A stretch of DNA of 64,000 bases from Geomonas edaphica (GCF_004917075.1 NZ_SSYB01000005.1:543501-607500); one strand, 5' to 3'; counted from the stretch's first letter, positions 50,588 through 59,924 are shown. Numbers and translations are program-made. Notes: a model not told the origin generated them from the letters alone.

Positions 50588-51154
50588 ATGGAACAAACGG
50601 AAAGAATCTATATATGGCGCCGCTTTACCCTGCGGGAGGCGGTCCTGCTCTGCTTCTGCGCGACCCTGATCGTGCTCACCCGCGCCGGGCTCAGGCTGCA
50701 CCTGCACCTGCCGGGGCACGTCATGTTTTTCACCATGTTCTTCTTCCTACTCGCCAGGGGATGCGTCCCGAAGGTCGGCGCGGCGACTCTGGTCGGGCTC
50801 ATCACGAGCCTTGCCAGCGTGATCCTCGGCATGGGGAGCGGCGGCGCGATGGTGCTGGTCAAGTTCCTGCTCCCGGCACTCGTGGTGGACCTGGCCGGCC
50901 TGATCGCCCCCGCCTTTGTCACGAGCCTCCTCGCGTGCGCCACGGTCGGGGTGCTGGCGTCGCTTTTGCGAGCCGGCGCTAACACCGGCGTCGAATGGCT
51001 TCTCGGCATGGACGAGGAGATTATGCTGCAGAAAACGGTGATCTCGGCGGGGATGAACGGGCTTTGGGGCGGGCTCGGGGCGCTTGCCGTCCCGGCCATC
51101 ATCCGTAGGCTCCGCAAGAACGGTCTGATCGACCAGGGGGCGGCCGCGACGTGA
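50588..51154 (+). CDS. ECF transporter S component, substrate unknown
   Basis: The protein has 188 residues from the ATG at 50588 (AAGGAG upstream). It is a five- to six-helix membrane protein (REAVLLCFCATLIVLTRAG, GHVMFFTMFFFLLARG, VGAATLVGLITSLASVILGMG, VLVKFLLPALVVDLAGLI, LLACATVGVLASLL). This size and hydrophobicity fit an S component, the substrate-binding part. I do not recognise a biotin, cobalamin, thiamine, riboflavin or queuosine signature. Its stop overlaps the TonB-like gene. Confidence 0.75.
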   Translation: MEQTERIYIWRRFTLREAVLLCFCATLIVLTRAGLRLHLHLPGHVMFFTMFFFLLARGCVPKVGAATLVGLITSLASVILGMGSGGAMVLVKFLLPALVVDLAGLIAPAFVTSLLACATVGVLASLLRAGANTGVEWLLGMDEEIMLQKTVISAGMNGLWGGLGALAVPAIIRRLRKNGLIDQGAAAT

Positions 51155-51948
51155 GCCCGCTCCGCGCCGAGACCTTGCCGGTGGCGCCGCTGCTCCTGCT
51201 TTCCTTTTTGGTGCACCTTTTTCTGCTCTACGGGGCGGGAAGGCTTTGGCAGCGGGAAGGGGTGCGGGAAGAGCGCAACCGCCAGGCGGTGGTCGCGTAC
51301 CTGGATTTGGGGGGGGCTGAAAAAGCACCCGCGCCGGGGAGAGCGACTTTTCCGGTATCCCCGGTTCCTCTTGCACGACGGGCGGCACCCGCGGCGATGC
51401 CTCCCGTCGTTGGGCCGAGCGCTACGGCTTCCCGGACGGAACCGGTGTCGCCGGCAGCACCGCCCCGGACGTCCGCGAGTCCCGTCGTGCCTGTCGTCGG
51501 CGCTCCGGCCGGAGCGTTGCATCCCGCCGCAGGGAGTGGGTGCGCCGCGGCCGGAGCAACGATCGAGGCGGATAACCGCGGCATGGGAAGCGGCCGGGGG
51601 CCTTTTGCGGCACCTGCCGCAGCGCCGGCTTCGTCGGGGCAAGGCGCGGGGAGGGAGGTCCGCGGCGGCTATCAGGCGCTGTTGAAGCGGCTCGTAGAGG
51701 CGCACAAGGAATACCCACTGGCAGCGCGCAAGTCCGGCCGGGAAGGGAGTTGCCGTAGAAGGTTCATGCTGCGGCGTGACGGTTCGCTGAAGAGCGTCGA
51801 GCCGGTCGACTCCTGTGGACACCCCTTTCTCGATGCCGCGGCGACCCGCGCCATCAGCTCCGTGGGGGCCTTTCCCCCGGTCCCCGCGGAGCTGTCGCCG
51901 GATGAGCCGTTCGAGGTGACCATCACCTTCGCCCTGGCCAGGAAATGA
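51151..51948 (+). CDS. TonB-like energy transducer
   Basis: The protein has 265 residues with a GTG start in a 4-base overlap with the S-component gene. It has one N-terminal helix (LLLLSFLVHLFLLYGAG), then a long Pro/Ala-rich spacer across the periplasm and a C-terminal TonB domain (LLKRLVEAHKEYPLAARKSGREGSC...LRRDGSLKSV...PFLDAAATRAI). It should couple the proton-motive force to the TonB-dependent receptor two genes downstream. No ExbB/ExbD are here. Confidence 0.85.
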   Translation: MSPLRAETLPVAPLLLLSFLVHLFLLYGAGRLWQREGVREERNRQAVVAYLDLGGAEKAPAPGRATFPVSPVPLARRAAPAAMPPVVGPSATASRTEPVSPAAPPRTSASPVVPVVGAPAGALHPAAGSGCAAAGATIEADNRGMGSGRGPFAAPAAAPASSGQGAGREVRGGYQALLKRLVEAHKEYPLAARKSGREGSCRRRFMLRRDGSLKSVEPVDSCGHPFLDAAATRAISSVGAFPPVPAELSPDEPFEVTITFALARK

Positions 51949-51997
51949 CGCACCCCCCTCTGTTGAGGATTTTTTTTAAAAAAGGAGAAACGACCCA

Positions 51998-53251
51998 ATG
52001 AAGAAGCAGCTTTTTCGGTGGCTTGCCGCCATCACCCTGACCGTTCTCGCGCTGTTTTTTGCCGGCTGCGGCTCGAGCGGTTCGAGCGACTCCAACGCTC
52101 CGGCCAAGCCGACCGCGATGGCGGCGACCGCGGGGGACAGCCAGGCGACCGTTACCTGGACCGCCTCCGTTGACGCCACCTCCTACAACGTCTACTACGG
52201 CACCAACCCGGGCGTGACCGCAGGCAACGGCACCAAGGTGGCCGGGGCGACCAGCGGCCAGGCCATCACCGGCCTTGCAAACGGCACCACATACTATTTC
52301 GTGGTCACCGCCGTCGGCACCCACGGCGAGAGCGCCGTCTCGGACGAGGCGAGCGTCACGCCGCTTCCCCCACTCCCTGACAAGGTTTCCGGTGTGGTGG
52401 TGACCGGCGGCGATGCACAGGCGACCATCTCCTGGTCACCGGCGCCCGGTGCCTCCTCCTACAACGTCTATTACGGCACCGCCGCGGGCGTCACCGCAGG
52501 CAACGGCACCAAGGTTGCCGGGGCGACCAGCGGTCAGGCCATCACCGGGCTCGTCAACGGCACCACCTACTACTTCGTGGTTGTCGCGGCAAACCTGGCC
52601 GGCGAGGGGGCCGTTTCGGACGAGGCCTCGGCGAAGCCCCTTCCGGCGCTGCCAGGAAAGGTTCAGGGGCTGAGGGTGTCTGGCGGCAACGGCCAGGTCA
52701 CCATGGCCTGGAGCGCCGTAGCCGGCGCCACCTCCTACAACGTCTATTACTCCACGACCTCCGGCTTCACCACTTCGACCGGGACCAAGGTGTCCCTCAC
52801 CGCGGACGAGTCCCTTGCCGGGCTCACGCAGCCGGGGCTCACCGTGACCGGACTTGCCAACGGCACCACCTACTATTTCCTGGTGACTGCCTCTAACATC
52901 GCGGGAGAGAGCACCTCGACGTCCAGCCAGTCATCCGCCAAACCTTCCGCATCGGCTCAGGCCCCGGCCAAGCCGACCGGGGTCTCCGTGACCGCTGGTG
53001 CCGGTTCCCTGGCAGTTTCCTGGGACTGGGTGCCGCTTGCTACCTCCTACAACGTCTACTACATGGAGAGTGCAACCGCTCCCACAACCTTAGCGGTAAT
53101 GACGTATAACCAGAAGGTCTCCTCCACGGGTTCGCCGCTCACGATCACCGGTCTCACACCAGGCGCGAGCTACTGGATCACCGTCACCGCGATAGGCTCC
53201 GGCCTGGAGAGCGGCGGCCAGACCAACCCGAAACAGGGCGTCCCGCAATAA
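51998..53251 (+). CDS. Fn3-repeat lipoprotein
   Basis: The protein has 417 residues. AAAAAGGAG lies upstream. The lipobox FFAGC puts the lipidated Cys near residue 24. Four fibronectin type III domains follow, each with TSYNVYY and ANGTTYYFVV phrases. The first two are nearly identical at DNA level, which suggests recent duplication. It probably sits at the outer membrane or surface and interacts with the adjacent receptor. A substrate-capture role is inference from context. Confidence 0.85.
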   Translation: MKKQLFRWLAAITLTVLALFFAGCGSSGSSDSNAPAKPTAMAATAGDSQATVTWTASVDATSYNVYYGTNPGVTAGNGTKVAGATSGQAITGLANGTTYYFVVTAVGTHGESAVSDEASVTPLPPLPDKVSGVVVTGGDAQATISWSPAPGASSYNVYYGTAAGVTAGNGTKVAGATSGQAITGLVNGTTYYFVVVAANLAGEGAVSDEASAKPLPALPGKVQGLRVSGGNGQVTMAWSAVAGATSYNVYYSTTSGFTTSTGTKVSLTADESLAGLTQPGLTVTGLANGTTYYFLVTASNIAGESTSTSSQSSAKPSASAQAPAKPTGVSVTAGAGSLAVSWDWVPLATSYNVYYMESATAPTTLAVMTYNQKVSSTGSPLTITGLTPGASYWITVTAIGSGLESGGQTNPKQGVPQ

Positions 53252-53275
53252 GGCGACGGCTTCCCCCCTCCCTAA

Positions 53276-53340
53276 CCCTCCCCCGCCTCCGGGCCTACGC
53301 CCACCGAAGGGCTGCGGTCCGCAGGCGGGGGAGGGGACAT
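53276..53340. repeat. Second copy of the CTCCGGGCCTACGCCC repeat
   Basis: The block CTCCGGGCCTACGCCCACCG, GGCTGCGGTCCGCAGGCGGG matches 50468-50520 almost exactly. Flanking C and G runs (CTCCCCCGCC and GGCGGGGGAG) form a hairpin. It lies between the lipoprotein and receptor genes. Confidence 0.8.
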
Positions 53341-53403
53341 GGGCGTGTCGGCGGCCCCCTCTTCTCCAAGGGGAGGGGCGCGTCATCATTCAGGAAGGTA
53401 TCC

Positions 53404-55407
53404 ATGAAATTAAGAACGGGAATCGGCCTCTTAGCTCTTTGCTGCGCGCAGGCCGCCGTGGCCAGGGGCGAAACGGGCGGGGGCGCTTCGGAGAGTTACG
53501 CGCTCGGCGAGGTGGTGGTGTCCGGTAACCGCGCCGACGGCGGGCCGGGAGAAGAGGCGAGCCAGACGCTCTACCGGGTGAGCGAGGATCAGATCAGGGC
53601 GAGCGGGGCGCGGACGCTCGACCAGGCGCTGCAGCTCTTGCCCGGCGTCAACGTGCGGACCGGCGCCGAAGGGGTGCCGCGCATTGATATCCGCGGCTTC
53701 AGGACGCGCCACGTGCTCCTGCTCCTGGACGGCGTCCCGATGAACTCCGCCGTCGACATGCAGTTCGACCCGACCACCATCCCCACCGAGAACATCGCCG
53801 AGATAAAGCTCACCTCCGGGGCGAGCTCGGTGCTCTACGGCCAGGGGGGGCTGGGCGGGGTGATCAACGTCATCACCCGCAAGGGGACCCCCGGCGTGCG
53901 GGGGACCGTGTCCGGCGAGTTCGGCGACCACGCCCCCTACCTCGCGAAAGGGACCCTCTCCGCCGCCACGGAGCGCTTCAGCTATTTTCTTAGCGGCAGC
54001 GCGAACCGGGTGGACGGCTTCCCCCTCTCGAATGACTTCGACCGGACCGCGAACCAGAACACCGGCTACCGCGACAACAGCGACAAGGAACGGCGCAACT
54101 TCCTCGGCACCCTCGGATTCACCCCGACCGCCGACCTGGCCCTTGGTCTTACCCTGAGCTACGGCGAGGGGAGCTACGGCAAGCCCGCCGGCACCATCGG
54201 CGATCCGATCGATCCCTTCGCCTCGCCCCCCAAGTACGTCCGGGTGGAGGACTACTCGGGGCTCTACCTGCAGCTGGCGGGGGAGTACGCGGCGGGCGAG
54301 CGTCTCACCTTGCGCGGCTGGACCTACCTGAACCGTCACGAGGAGGACGTGAACCAGTACGACGACGCGCGGCTCGATTCCTTCCTCGCGGACGGCTCCT
54401 TCCGGGAGGAGGTGCGCACCTCGGTCTACGGTGCGACGCTCCAGCCTAAGTACGACTTCGGCCGCTTCGGGACGCTCACCTTGTCGCTTGGCGCCGAGCG
54501 CGACGCCTGGGAGAACGACGGCGTACAGACGGTGAACCCGGTCCCCGGCGGGACCCCGACCTACAGCGATCTATCAAGGGACCATTCGCTCTCGCTTTAT
54601 TCGGCGGGAGCCGAGTACGAGTTCTCTCCGGTCACCGGAGTGGGGCTCGTCGCCGGTTACGGTCATTACTGGCAGCACAGAAGCGAACTGGACCAGGACG
54701 ACTACAGCTTCCTGCTCGGGGGGAGTTACGACATTTTGCCGGACACCCGCTTGAAGGCTTCCTTCAAACGTAACGTCCGCTTCCCGTCGCTTGGCGACCT
54801 TTACGATCTCTCTAAGGGAAACGACGCGCTCGTCGCCGAGACCTCGCGCAGTTTCGAGGCGGGTGTCGAGCAGAAGCTGCCGCGCGAGGCGAGGGTGGCC
54901 GTCACCGGCTTCTACACCGACGCCGACAACCTGATCCAGAACGACCAGGCCGCCGGCCGCAACATGAACCTCTCCGAGGTGCGCTTCGCCGGCGCCGAAC
55001 TTCAGGGTGAGGTGCATCCGCTGGACCGGCTCATGCTGCGCGGGGGATACACCTATCTGCACTCGGAGGACCGCTCACGTCCCGGCCGGGACGAGGTGCA
55101 GTACAACCCGCGCGACAAGGTGACCCTCGAGGGACGCTACGACGCGCGCTGCGGTGCCACCGCCTACGTCGCCGTCAACTACGTCGCCAACCAGTATTTC
55201 TATACGAAGGACAGCGCGGCGGTGGTGCAAAAGGCGAAGCTCGACGACTACGTGCTGGTGAACGTGAGGTTGAGCCGGAAGGTGCTGAAGGATCGCGTGG
55301 AGCTCTACGTGGGGGCGAACAACCTCTTCGACCGGAACTACGAGACGAGCTACGGCTTCCCGCAGCCGGGGCGGTACATCTACGGCGGGTTCGAATACCG
55401 TCTCTGA
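53404..55407 (+). CDS. TonB-dependent receptor
   Basis: The protein has 667 residues. A signal peptide ends near VARGET and is followed by the TonB box region GEVVVSG. The plug domain shows RTLDQALQLLPGVNVR, RIDIRGFRTRHVLLLLDGVP, SGASSVLYGQGGLGGVINVIT. The C-terminal barrel is rich in alternating aromatic strands, with VELYVGANNLFDRNYETSYGFPQPGRYIYGGFEYRL as the terminal strands. It is of average length. Being next to TonB and the ECF subunits it is probably the outer-membrane gate for the same substrate. Confidence 0.95.
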   Translation: MKLRTGIGLLALCCAQAAVARGETGGGASESYALGEVVVSGNRADGGPGEEASQTLYRVSEDQIRASGARTLDQALQLLPGVNVRTGAEGVPRIDIRGFRTRHVLLLLDGVPMNSAVDMQFDPTTIPTENIAEIKLTSGASSVLYGQGGLGGVINVITRKGTPGVRGTVSGEFGDHAPYLAKGTLSAATERFSYFLSGSANRVDGFPLSNDFDRTANQNTGYRDNSDKERRNFLGTLGFTPTADLALGLTLSYGEGSYGKPAGTIGDPIDPFASPPKYVRVEDYSGLYLQLAGEYAAGERLTLRGWTYLNRHEEDVNQYDDARLDSFLADGSFREEVRTSVYGATLQPKYDFGRFGTLTLSLGAERDAWENDGVQTVNPVPGGTPTYSDLSRDHSLSLYSAGAEYEFSPVTGVGLVAGYGHYWQHRSELDQDDYSFLLGGSYDILPDTRLKASFKRNVRFPSLGDLYDLSKGNDALVAETSRSFEAGVEQKLPREARVAVTGFYTDADNLIQNDQAAGRNMNLSEVRFAGAELQGEVHPLDRLMLRGGYTYLHSEDRSRPGRDEVQYNPRDKVTLEGRYDARCGATAYVAVNYVANQYFYTKDSAAVVQKAKLDDYVLVNVRLSRKVLKDRVELYVGANNLFDRNYETSYGFPQPGRYIYGGFEYRL

Positions 55408-55446
55408 CGCGGGGTCCGCAGCGGCGGACCCGGGAGGATTTTCCAG

Positions 55447-56877
55447 ATGCAGTGCACCTGGCGTAGTTTATTCATTCTTGTTGCCGCTTTCTTCATTACC
55501 GCCGGGCTGAACGCCTGCGGTGCGTCCCCGTGGCGCTACGACCCGGGCATGGCCGCGACGCCTGCCGGGGTGGTGGCGGTCCCGGGCGACCGGCAGGTCT
55601 CGCTTTCCTGGAGCCCGGCGCAAGGTGCGGCCGGCTACCACGTCTACTACTCGAGCGTCTCCGGGCTGGCCGCGGGCGGGGGCGCCAAGGTGGCCGAGAT
55701 CACCGGCACCTCGGTCATCGTGCCCGGGCTCGACAACGGTACCCGCTACTACTTCGCGGTGAGCGCCTACAACTCAAACGGCGAGAGCGCCCTATCTCCC
55801 GAGGTATCCGTGGTGCCCGAGCCCCCCGGCCCCTTCAGCCAGGCCGACCTGGAGGGGACTTGGCGCTTCAACGCCCTGGTGACCGGTCCAAGCCCGCGCT
55901 GGTTGCGCGGCTCGGTCGGGATCGACGCCTCGGGTGCGGTCAGCGTCACGCGCTACGAGGACAGTCTGGGTGGGAGCTCGGCACCGGCGGAAATCTTCAC
56001 GGCGATGACCCTTTTGTCAGACGGTACGGTGAGGCAAAGCGGTCAGGCGGCGGGCTTCCAGGGAACCGTGGCGGCGAACCTCTACAAGGATCTCATGGTC
56101 GGGACGGCAACCCTTTCCGGCGGTGGGAAGATGCTGATGGTCATGCAGAAGAGCGTCCCCGGCATCGTCTTCAGCGCGGCGGACGTGAAGGGGACGGGAA
56201 GGCTCGTGGCGGGACCGCTCCCTTACGTCTACCACCAGCTCTCGGCAGGCCTCGTTCCGGAGTGGGAGTACGCAAGCTGCCAGGTGGGGCAGGACCAGGG
56301 GGTGACCTACCTCTCCCTGAACGGGCCTACTCCGCGTGCCCTTCCCGGTGGAGGGAGCAAGGCGGTGAGCCTCGCCATCACCGCGGACGGCGTGGTGAGC
56401 GAGACCCTGTACGCGGGGGTGACGCCGCAGCCCGCGGCACTCGTGACCCAGGGGATCATGTCGGCGGACAAGATGACCATCGTGGCGACGGCCACCGACG
56501 CGGGGGGCGCGCCGCTTCTGCGCATCATGCAGCTCGTGCACCCGCCCGCCGTGCTCCTTACCGCTTCGAGCTACCTCACGGCCGACCTGGCCGGTAGCTT
56601 CGGCGTTCACGAAATCTACGGTGCGGCGCCGGGGTGGAGTCACGGCACCCAGACGGTCGACGCCGCCGGGGGGCTACTCTACACCGCCTTCCAGGATGCC
56701 GGCGGCTCAACGCTCCTCCCTGGCGGTTACACCCTTGCCATGGATCAGCAGGGCGCCCTGGCCGCGGCGGGCGTCTCGGGGTATCACGGCCAGTTTTCCT
56801 ACGGCAAGGAGATGTTCGTGTCGGTTCGAAACGGCACCGCCGGAACTCCCGTCTTGAGCATCTCGCTCAGGAAGTAG
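55447..56877 (+). CDS. Fn3 lipoprotein, larger
   Basis: The protein has 476 residues with CGGGAGGA upstream. The lipobox LNAC gives Cys24. One Fn3 domain (about 38-125: RQVSLSWSPAQGAAGYHVYY, LDNGTRYYFAVSAYNSNGESAL) is followed by about 350 residues of beta-rich, repeat-like sequence (DLEGTWRFNALVTG, DLAGSFGVHEIYG). These may be two copies of one unassigned domain; the phrase ADL(E/A)G(T/S)(W/F) opens each. It lies 39 bases after the receptor. A surface partner of the receptor is likely but unproved. Confidence 0.7.
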   Translation: MQCTWRSLFILVAAFFITAGLNACGASPWRYDPGMAATPAGVVAVPGDRQVSLSWSPAQGAAGYHVYYSSVSGLAAGGGAKVAEITGTSVIVPGLDNGTRYYFAVSAYNSNGESALSPEVSVVPEPPGPFSQADLEGTWRFNALVTGPSPRWLRGSVGIDASGAVSVTRYEDSLGGSSAPAEIFTAMTLLSDGTVRQSGQAAGFQGTVAANLYKDLMVGTATLSGGGKMLMVMQKSVPGIVFSAADVKGTGRLVAGPLPYVYHQLSAGLVPEWEYASCQVGQDQGVTYLSLNGPTPRALPGGGSKAVSLAITADGVVSETLYAGVTPQPAALVTQGIMSADKMTIVATATDAGGAPLLRIMQLVHPPAVLLTASSYLTADLAGSFGVHEIYGAAPGWSHGTQTVDAAGGLLYTAFQDAGGSTLLPGGYTLAMDQQGALAAAGVSGYHGQFSYGKEMFVSVRNGTAGTPVLSISLRK

Positions 56878-56903
56878 GGGGAGGAGGGGGCTGCCGCGCA
56901 GGC

Positions 56904-57923
56904 TCACGCTACGCAGACGGCGTCGACCCCCTCGATGAAACCCGCTTTCTGCGAGGTCTGCCGCACCACGTCACGCGCGCCGCGGGCCCCCACCGTCATG
57001 AGAAGCTTGACGCCGGTGCGGGTAAGCTCGCTCGTGGCGAGGACCGGCGCGCCGTGCAGGGGACGTCCGATCTTTTTGGGGTCGACGTCGACCCAGTAAG
57101 AAACCCCTATCCCCGCCTCCTTGAGAAGCCGCTGCCAGGCCCTCCCCTCGAGTCCCGCCCCGGCCAGGATCACCTCTCGCTCGTCCTTCAGAAAACCCTC
57201 CAGCAGGTGGTGCAGCTTGCAGCGGCGGAAGGCGTCCTGCGTATAGGCCGGGCTCGTGCGCGTGGTCCGCTCCGGCCGTTCGCGCCAATAAAAGAGCGTC
57301 TCCGGGAGCCGTGCGAACCGTGTCCCCGCCGCGGCCATGCGCAGCCACAGGTCGTAGTCCTCGGGCCACCCCATGTCCCGGTAGCCTCCGGTCCGCTCGA
57401 TCTCTCCCTTTCTGAATATGACGCTCGGGTGCACGAAGGGGGACTCGACGAATAGGTCGGCGGAGATCTCCTCGTGCCCCAAAAGTGCGTTCTGCCACCG
57501 CTCGTAGCCGCTCATCCCCATGCCGACCCGGTGGCGGGGGAAGTGCCGGAAGGAGCAGGCGAGAAGTCCCACCTCTTTGTGGTCGGCGAGGTAGTCTACC
57601 TGCGCCGCGAGCCGCGCCGGGTGGCAGACGTCGTCGCCGTCCATGCGTGCGATGAGGTCGGCGCGACAGGCGGCAAGCCCCATGTTCAGGGCCGGGACAA
57701 GCCCGAGCCCTCCGGTTTGCAGCACCCGTATGCGCGCATCAGCTGCGGCCGCCCGGGCCAAAAGCTCCGGGGTGGCGTCCCTCGAGCCGTCATCCACGGC
57801 AACCAGCTCCCAATCCTTGAAACTCTGCGCCGAGAGCGAGGCGAGCGCCGCCCGGAGATGCTTCTCCTCGTTGCGCACCGGCATCAGGATCGATACCGCC
57901 GGCGTGTTGGTGGCTCTGTTCAT
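56904..57923 (-). CDS. Family 2 glycosyltransferase
   Basis: The protein has 339 residues. VSILMPVRNEEKHLRAALASLSAQSF and ELVAVDDGSRDATPELL are the GT-A nucleotide-sugar domain, with the metal-binding DGDD in LIARMDGDDVCH. Then WPEDYDLWLRMA carries the acceptor-side ED. The C-terminal 100 residues (FLKDEREVILAGAGLEGRAWQRLLKEAG) may be a small Rossmann-like tail. It probably makes a surface glycan. It is a single gene, convergent with the lipoprotein gene. Confidence 0.93.
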   Translation of the reverse strand: MNRATNTPAVSILMPVRNEEKHLRAALASLSAQSFKDWELVAVDDGSRDATPELLARAAAADARIRVLQTGGLGLVPALNMGLAACRADLIARMDGDDVCHPARLAAQVDYLADHKEVGLLACSFRHFPRHRVGMGMSGYERWQNALLGHEEISADLFVESPFVHPSVIFRKGEIERTGGYRDMGWPEDYDLWLRMAAAGTRFARLPETLFYWRERPERTTRTSPAYTQDAFRRCKLHHLLEGFLKDEREVILAGAGLEGRAWQRLLKEAGIGVSYWVDVDPKKIGRPLHGAPVLATSELTRTGVKLLMTVGARGARDVVRQTSQKAGFIEGVDAVCVA

Positions 57924-58068
57924 GGTCGCGTCTCCCTTGAAGGTCCGGTTTCACGCGCCCCACATTAACAGGACTCCGGAGCGGGACCAAGAGGAAAGAT
58001 AATGCCCGGGGTCAGCGCTTCTCCGAGAGGGGATGGCTGGGATCTCTCATGGGCTCTAATAAAGAAAA

Positions 58069-58098
58069 CGGGGCACCGGTATGTTCCGATGCCCCGTG
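58069..58098 (-). terminator. Terminator of pstS
   Basis: On the - strand ACGGGGCATCGGA pairs with (C)CGGTGCCCCGT, followed by TTTTCTTTATT. It lies about 24 bases after the pstS stop. Confidence 0.9.
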
Positions 58099-58121
58099 GG
58101 TTTGCCGCTTATGGGGATGCT

Positions 58122-59150
58122 TTACTTGATGGTCTTTATGGTCTTCTGCACCATCTTCACGACGTTTTCCGGCAGCGGTGCGTAGAGCATCGGGGCGGCC
58201 ATCTTCTGCCCCTTGGCCATGGCCCAGTTGAGGAACTCGACCACGTGTTTCCCCTTGGCCGCGTCCTTCTGCTGCTCGTAGACGAGGAGCCAGGTGAAGC
58301 CGACCACCGGGTAGGCGTCCCTGCCCGGCTGGTTCACCAGCGAGATGCGGTAGTCGGCCGGCATGTGCTTAACGGCCGCTGCGGCAGCAGCGCTGGTGGA
58401 TTTGATTGAGGGCTCCACAAAGACACCCGCCTTGTTCTTCAAGGATGCGTACGGGAGCTTGTTTTCGAATGCGTAAGCAAGCTCGACGTAGCCGATAGAG
58501 TACGGGGTGGTCTTGATCTGACCCGCGACCCCTTCGTTCCCCTTGCCGCCAAGGCCAACCGGCCACTTCACGGAAGCGCCCTTGCCCACCTTCTGGGCCC
58601 AGTCCGCGTTCACGCCGGTAAGGTAGTCGGTGAAGATGCTGGTGGTGCCTGACCCGTCGGAGCGATGCACGACGATGATCGGTTTCGCCGGGAGGTGCAC
58701 ACCTTTGTTGTCGTCCGCGATCCTCGGGTCGTTCCACATGGTGATCTTGCCCAGGTAGATGTTGGCCACGTCCTCGGAGTTAAGTTTCAGGCCGGTGCCG
58801 ATGCCGGGAACGTTATAGGTCACCACGACGGCGCCCATGACCGTCGGGATATGGATCAGCTTGCCCGGGGCTGCCTTAAGCTCGTCGTCGGAGAGGAACT
58901 TGTCGCTTGCACCGAAGTCGACGGTCTGCGCGGTGATCTGCTTGATGCCGCCGCCGGAACCGATGGACTGGTAGTTGAACTTGACCCCCTTGTCCACCTT
59001 GGCGTACTCGGTGAACCACTTGGAGTAGAGGGGGTAGGGGAAGGTGGCCCCAGCGCCGTTGATAAGGGTTTCGGCGTTTGCCTGACCGGCGCAGGCGACT
59101 GCGGCGATGAGCGCCAGCGTCATGACGGCTTTTTTGATTCGGTGTAGCAT
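58122..59150 (-). CDS. pstS: Phosphate ABC transporter substrate-binding protein
   Basis: The protein has 342 residues. AGGAGG stands before the ATG. The signal peptide ends AGQANA. Phosphate-site motifs are LINGAGATFPYPLYSKWF, YQSIGSGGGIKQI, FGASDKFL and VVHRSDGSGTTSIFT, all typical of PstS. Other pst genes are not in the window. The phoB gene lies directly upstream on the same strand (96 bases). Expression is expected under phosphate limitation, but I see no clear Pho box. Confidence 0.96.
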   Translation of the reverse strand: MLHRIKKAVMTLALIAAVACAGQANAETLINGAGATFPYPLYSKWFTEYAKVDKGVKFNYQSIGSGGGIKQITAQTVDFGASDKFLSDDELKAAPGKLIHIPTVMGAVVVTYNVPGIGTGLKLNSEDVANIYLGKITMWNDPRIADDNKGVHLPAKPIIVVHRSDGSGTTSIFTDYLTGVNADWAQKVGKGASVKWPVGLGGKGNEGVAGQIKTTPYSIGYVELAYAFENKLPYASLKNKAGVFVEPSIKSTSAAAAAAVKHMPADYRISLVNQPGRDAYPVVGFTWLLVYEQQKDAAKGKHVVEFLNWAMAKGQKMAAPMLYAPLPENVVKMVQKTIKTIK

Positions 59151-59246
59151 CGATGTTCCTCCTGTTCGTTGTTTTTCAAAGATGTCGGCATGGTAATGAA
59201 GCGTTGTGGCGTTTCTGTTACAGGCTCCGTACGTTCCCGTTAACTT

Positions 59247-59924
59247 TCACAGCTCGATCTTGTAGCCGAAGCCACGCACCGTCTTGATCAGTTCGCCGGC
59301 GGCCCCCATCTTACCGCGCAGCCTCGTTATGTGCGTGTCGACCGTGCGCGAGTCCTCGACGAAGGCGTATCCCCACACGTCGCGCAGGAGGACCTCGCGG
59401 CTTTGCAGCCTTCCCTGCCGCTGCACCAGGATGTGCAAAAGCTTGAACTCCGTGCTGGTGAAGGCGACCTCGGCACCGTCGATTGACACGGAGTGGCGCT
59501 CGACGTCCAGGGTGAGCGGCCCCACCTTCACGACGCTCCCCAGGGAGGGGGGTGCCGCGGCGCGCCTTAAGAGCGCCCTGACCCGCAGTATCAGCTCACG
59601 CGTCGAGAACGGCTTCACCACGTAGTCATCGGCCCCCACCTCGAAACCGACCACCTTGTCGATCTCCTCGCCCTTCGCGGTCAGCATGAGCACCGGGATG
59701 GCGGCGGTCTTCTCGTTTCGCTTCATGGTCTTGCAGACCTCGGTACCTAAAAGCCCCGGAAGCATCAGGTCGAGGATGACCATGTCCGGTTTGATCCGTG
59801 AGACCTGGTCCAGCCCGGTGAGGCCGTCGTGGGCGGTTACCACCCGGAACCCTTCCCGCTCCAGGTTGAAAGCGACCAGTTCGGCGAGGTCCTTTTCATC
59901 TTCTATGATCAGTATCGTCTGCAT
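59247..59924 (-). CDS. phoB: Phosphate-regulon response regulator
   Basis: The protein has 225 residues from the ATG at 59924 (CGGAG upstream); the longer frame to 60047 lacks a site. The N-terminal receiver has ILIIEDEKDLAEL, the phospho-Asp in MVILDLMLPG and the Lys in DDYVVKPFS. The C-terminal OmpR-type winged helix shows FKLLHILVQRQGRLQSREVLLRDVWGYAF and DTHITRLRGKMG. Its neighbour pstS supports the name. No PhoR kinase gene is adjacent in the window. Confidence 0.92.
   Translation of the reverse strand: MQTILIIEDEKDLAELVAFNLEREGFRVVTAHDGLTGLDQVSRIKPDMVILDLMLPGLLGTEVCKTMKRNEKTAAIPVLMLTAKGEEIDKVVGFEVGADDYVVKPFSTRELILRVRALLRRAAAPPSLGSVVKVGPLTLDVERHSVSIDGAEVAFTSTEFKLLHILVQRQGRLQSREVLLRDVWGYAFVEDSRTVDTHITRLRGKMGAAGELIKTVRGFGYKIEL

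Noticed and set aside
56634..57455. A 273-codon + strand frame across the lipoprotein end and the glycosyltransferase.
   Set aside because: It runs antisense to the clear glycosyltransferase, has no ribosome site and no recognisable motif.
59151..59246. Possible Pho box before pstS (CTGTAACAGAAACGCCAC on the - strand).
   Set aside because: Only one half-site is similar to CTGTCA; not enough to call.
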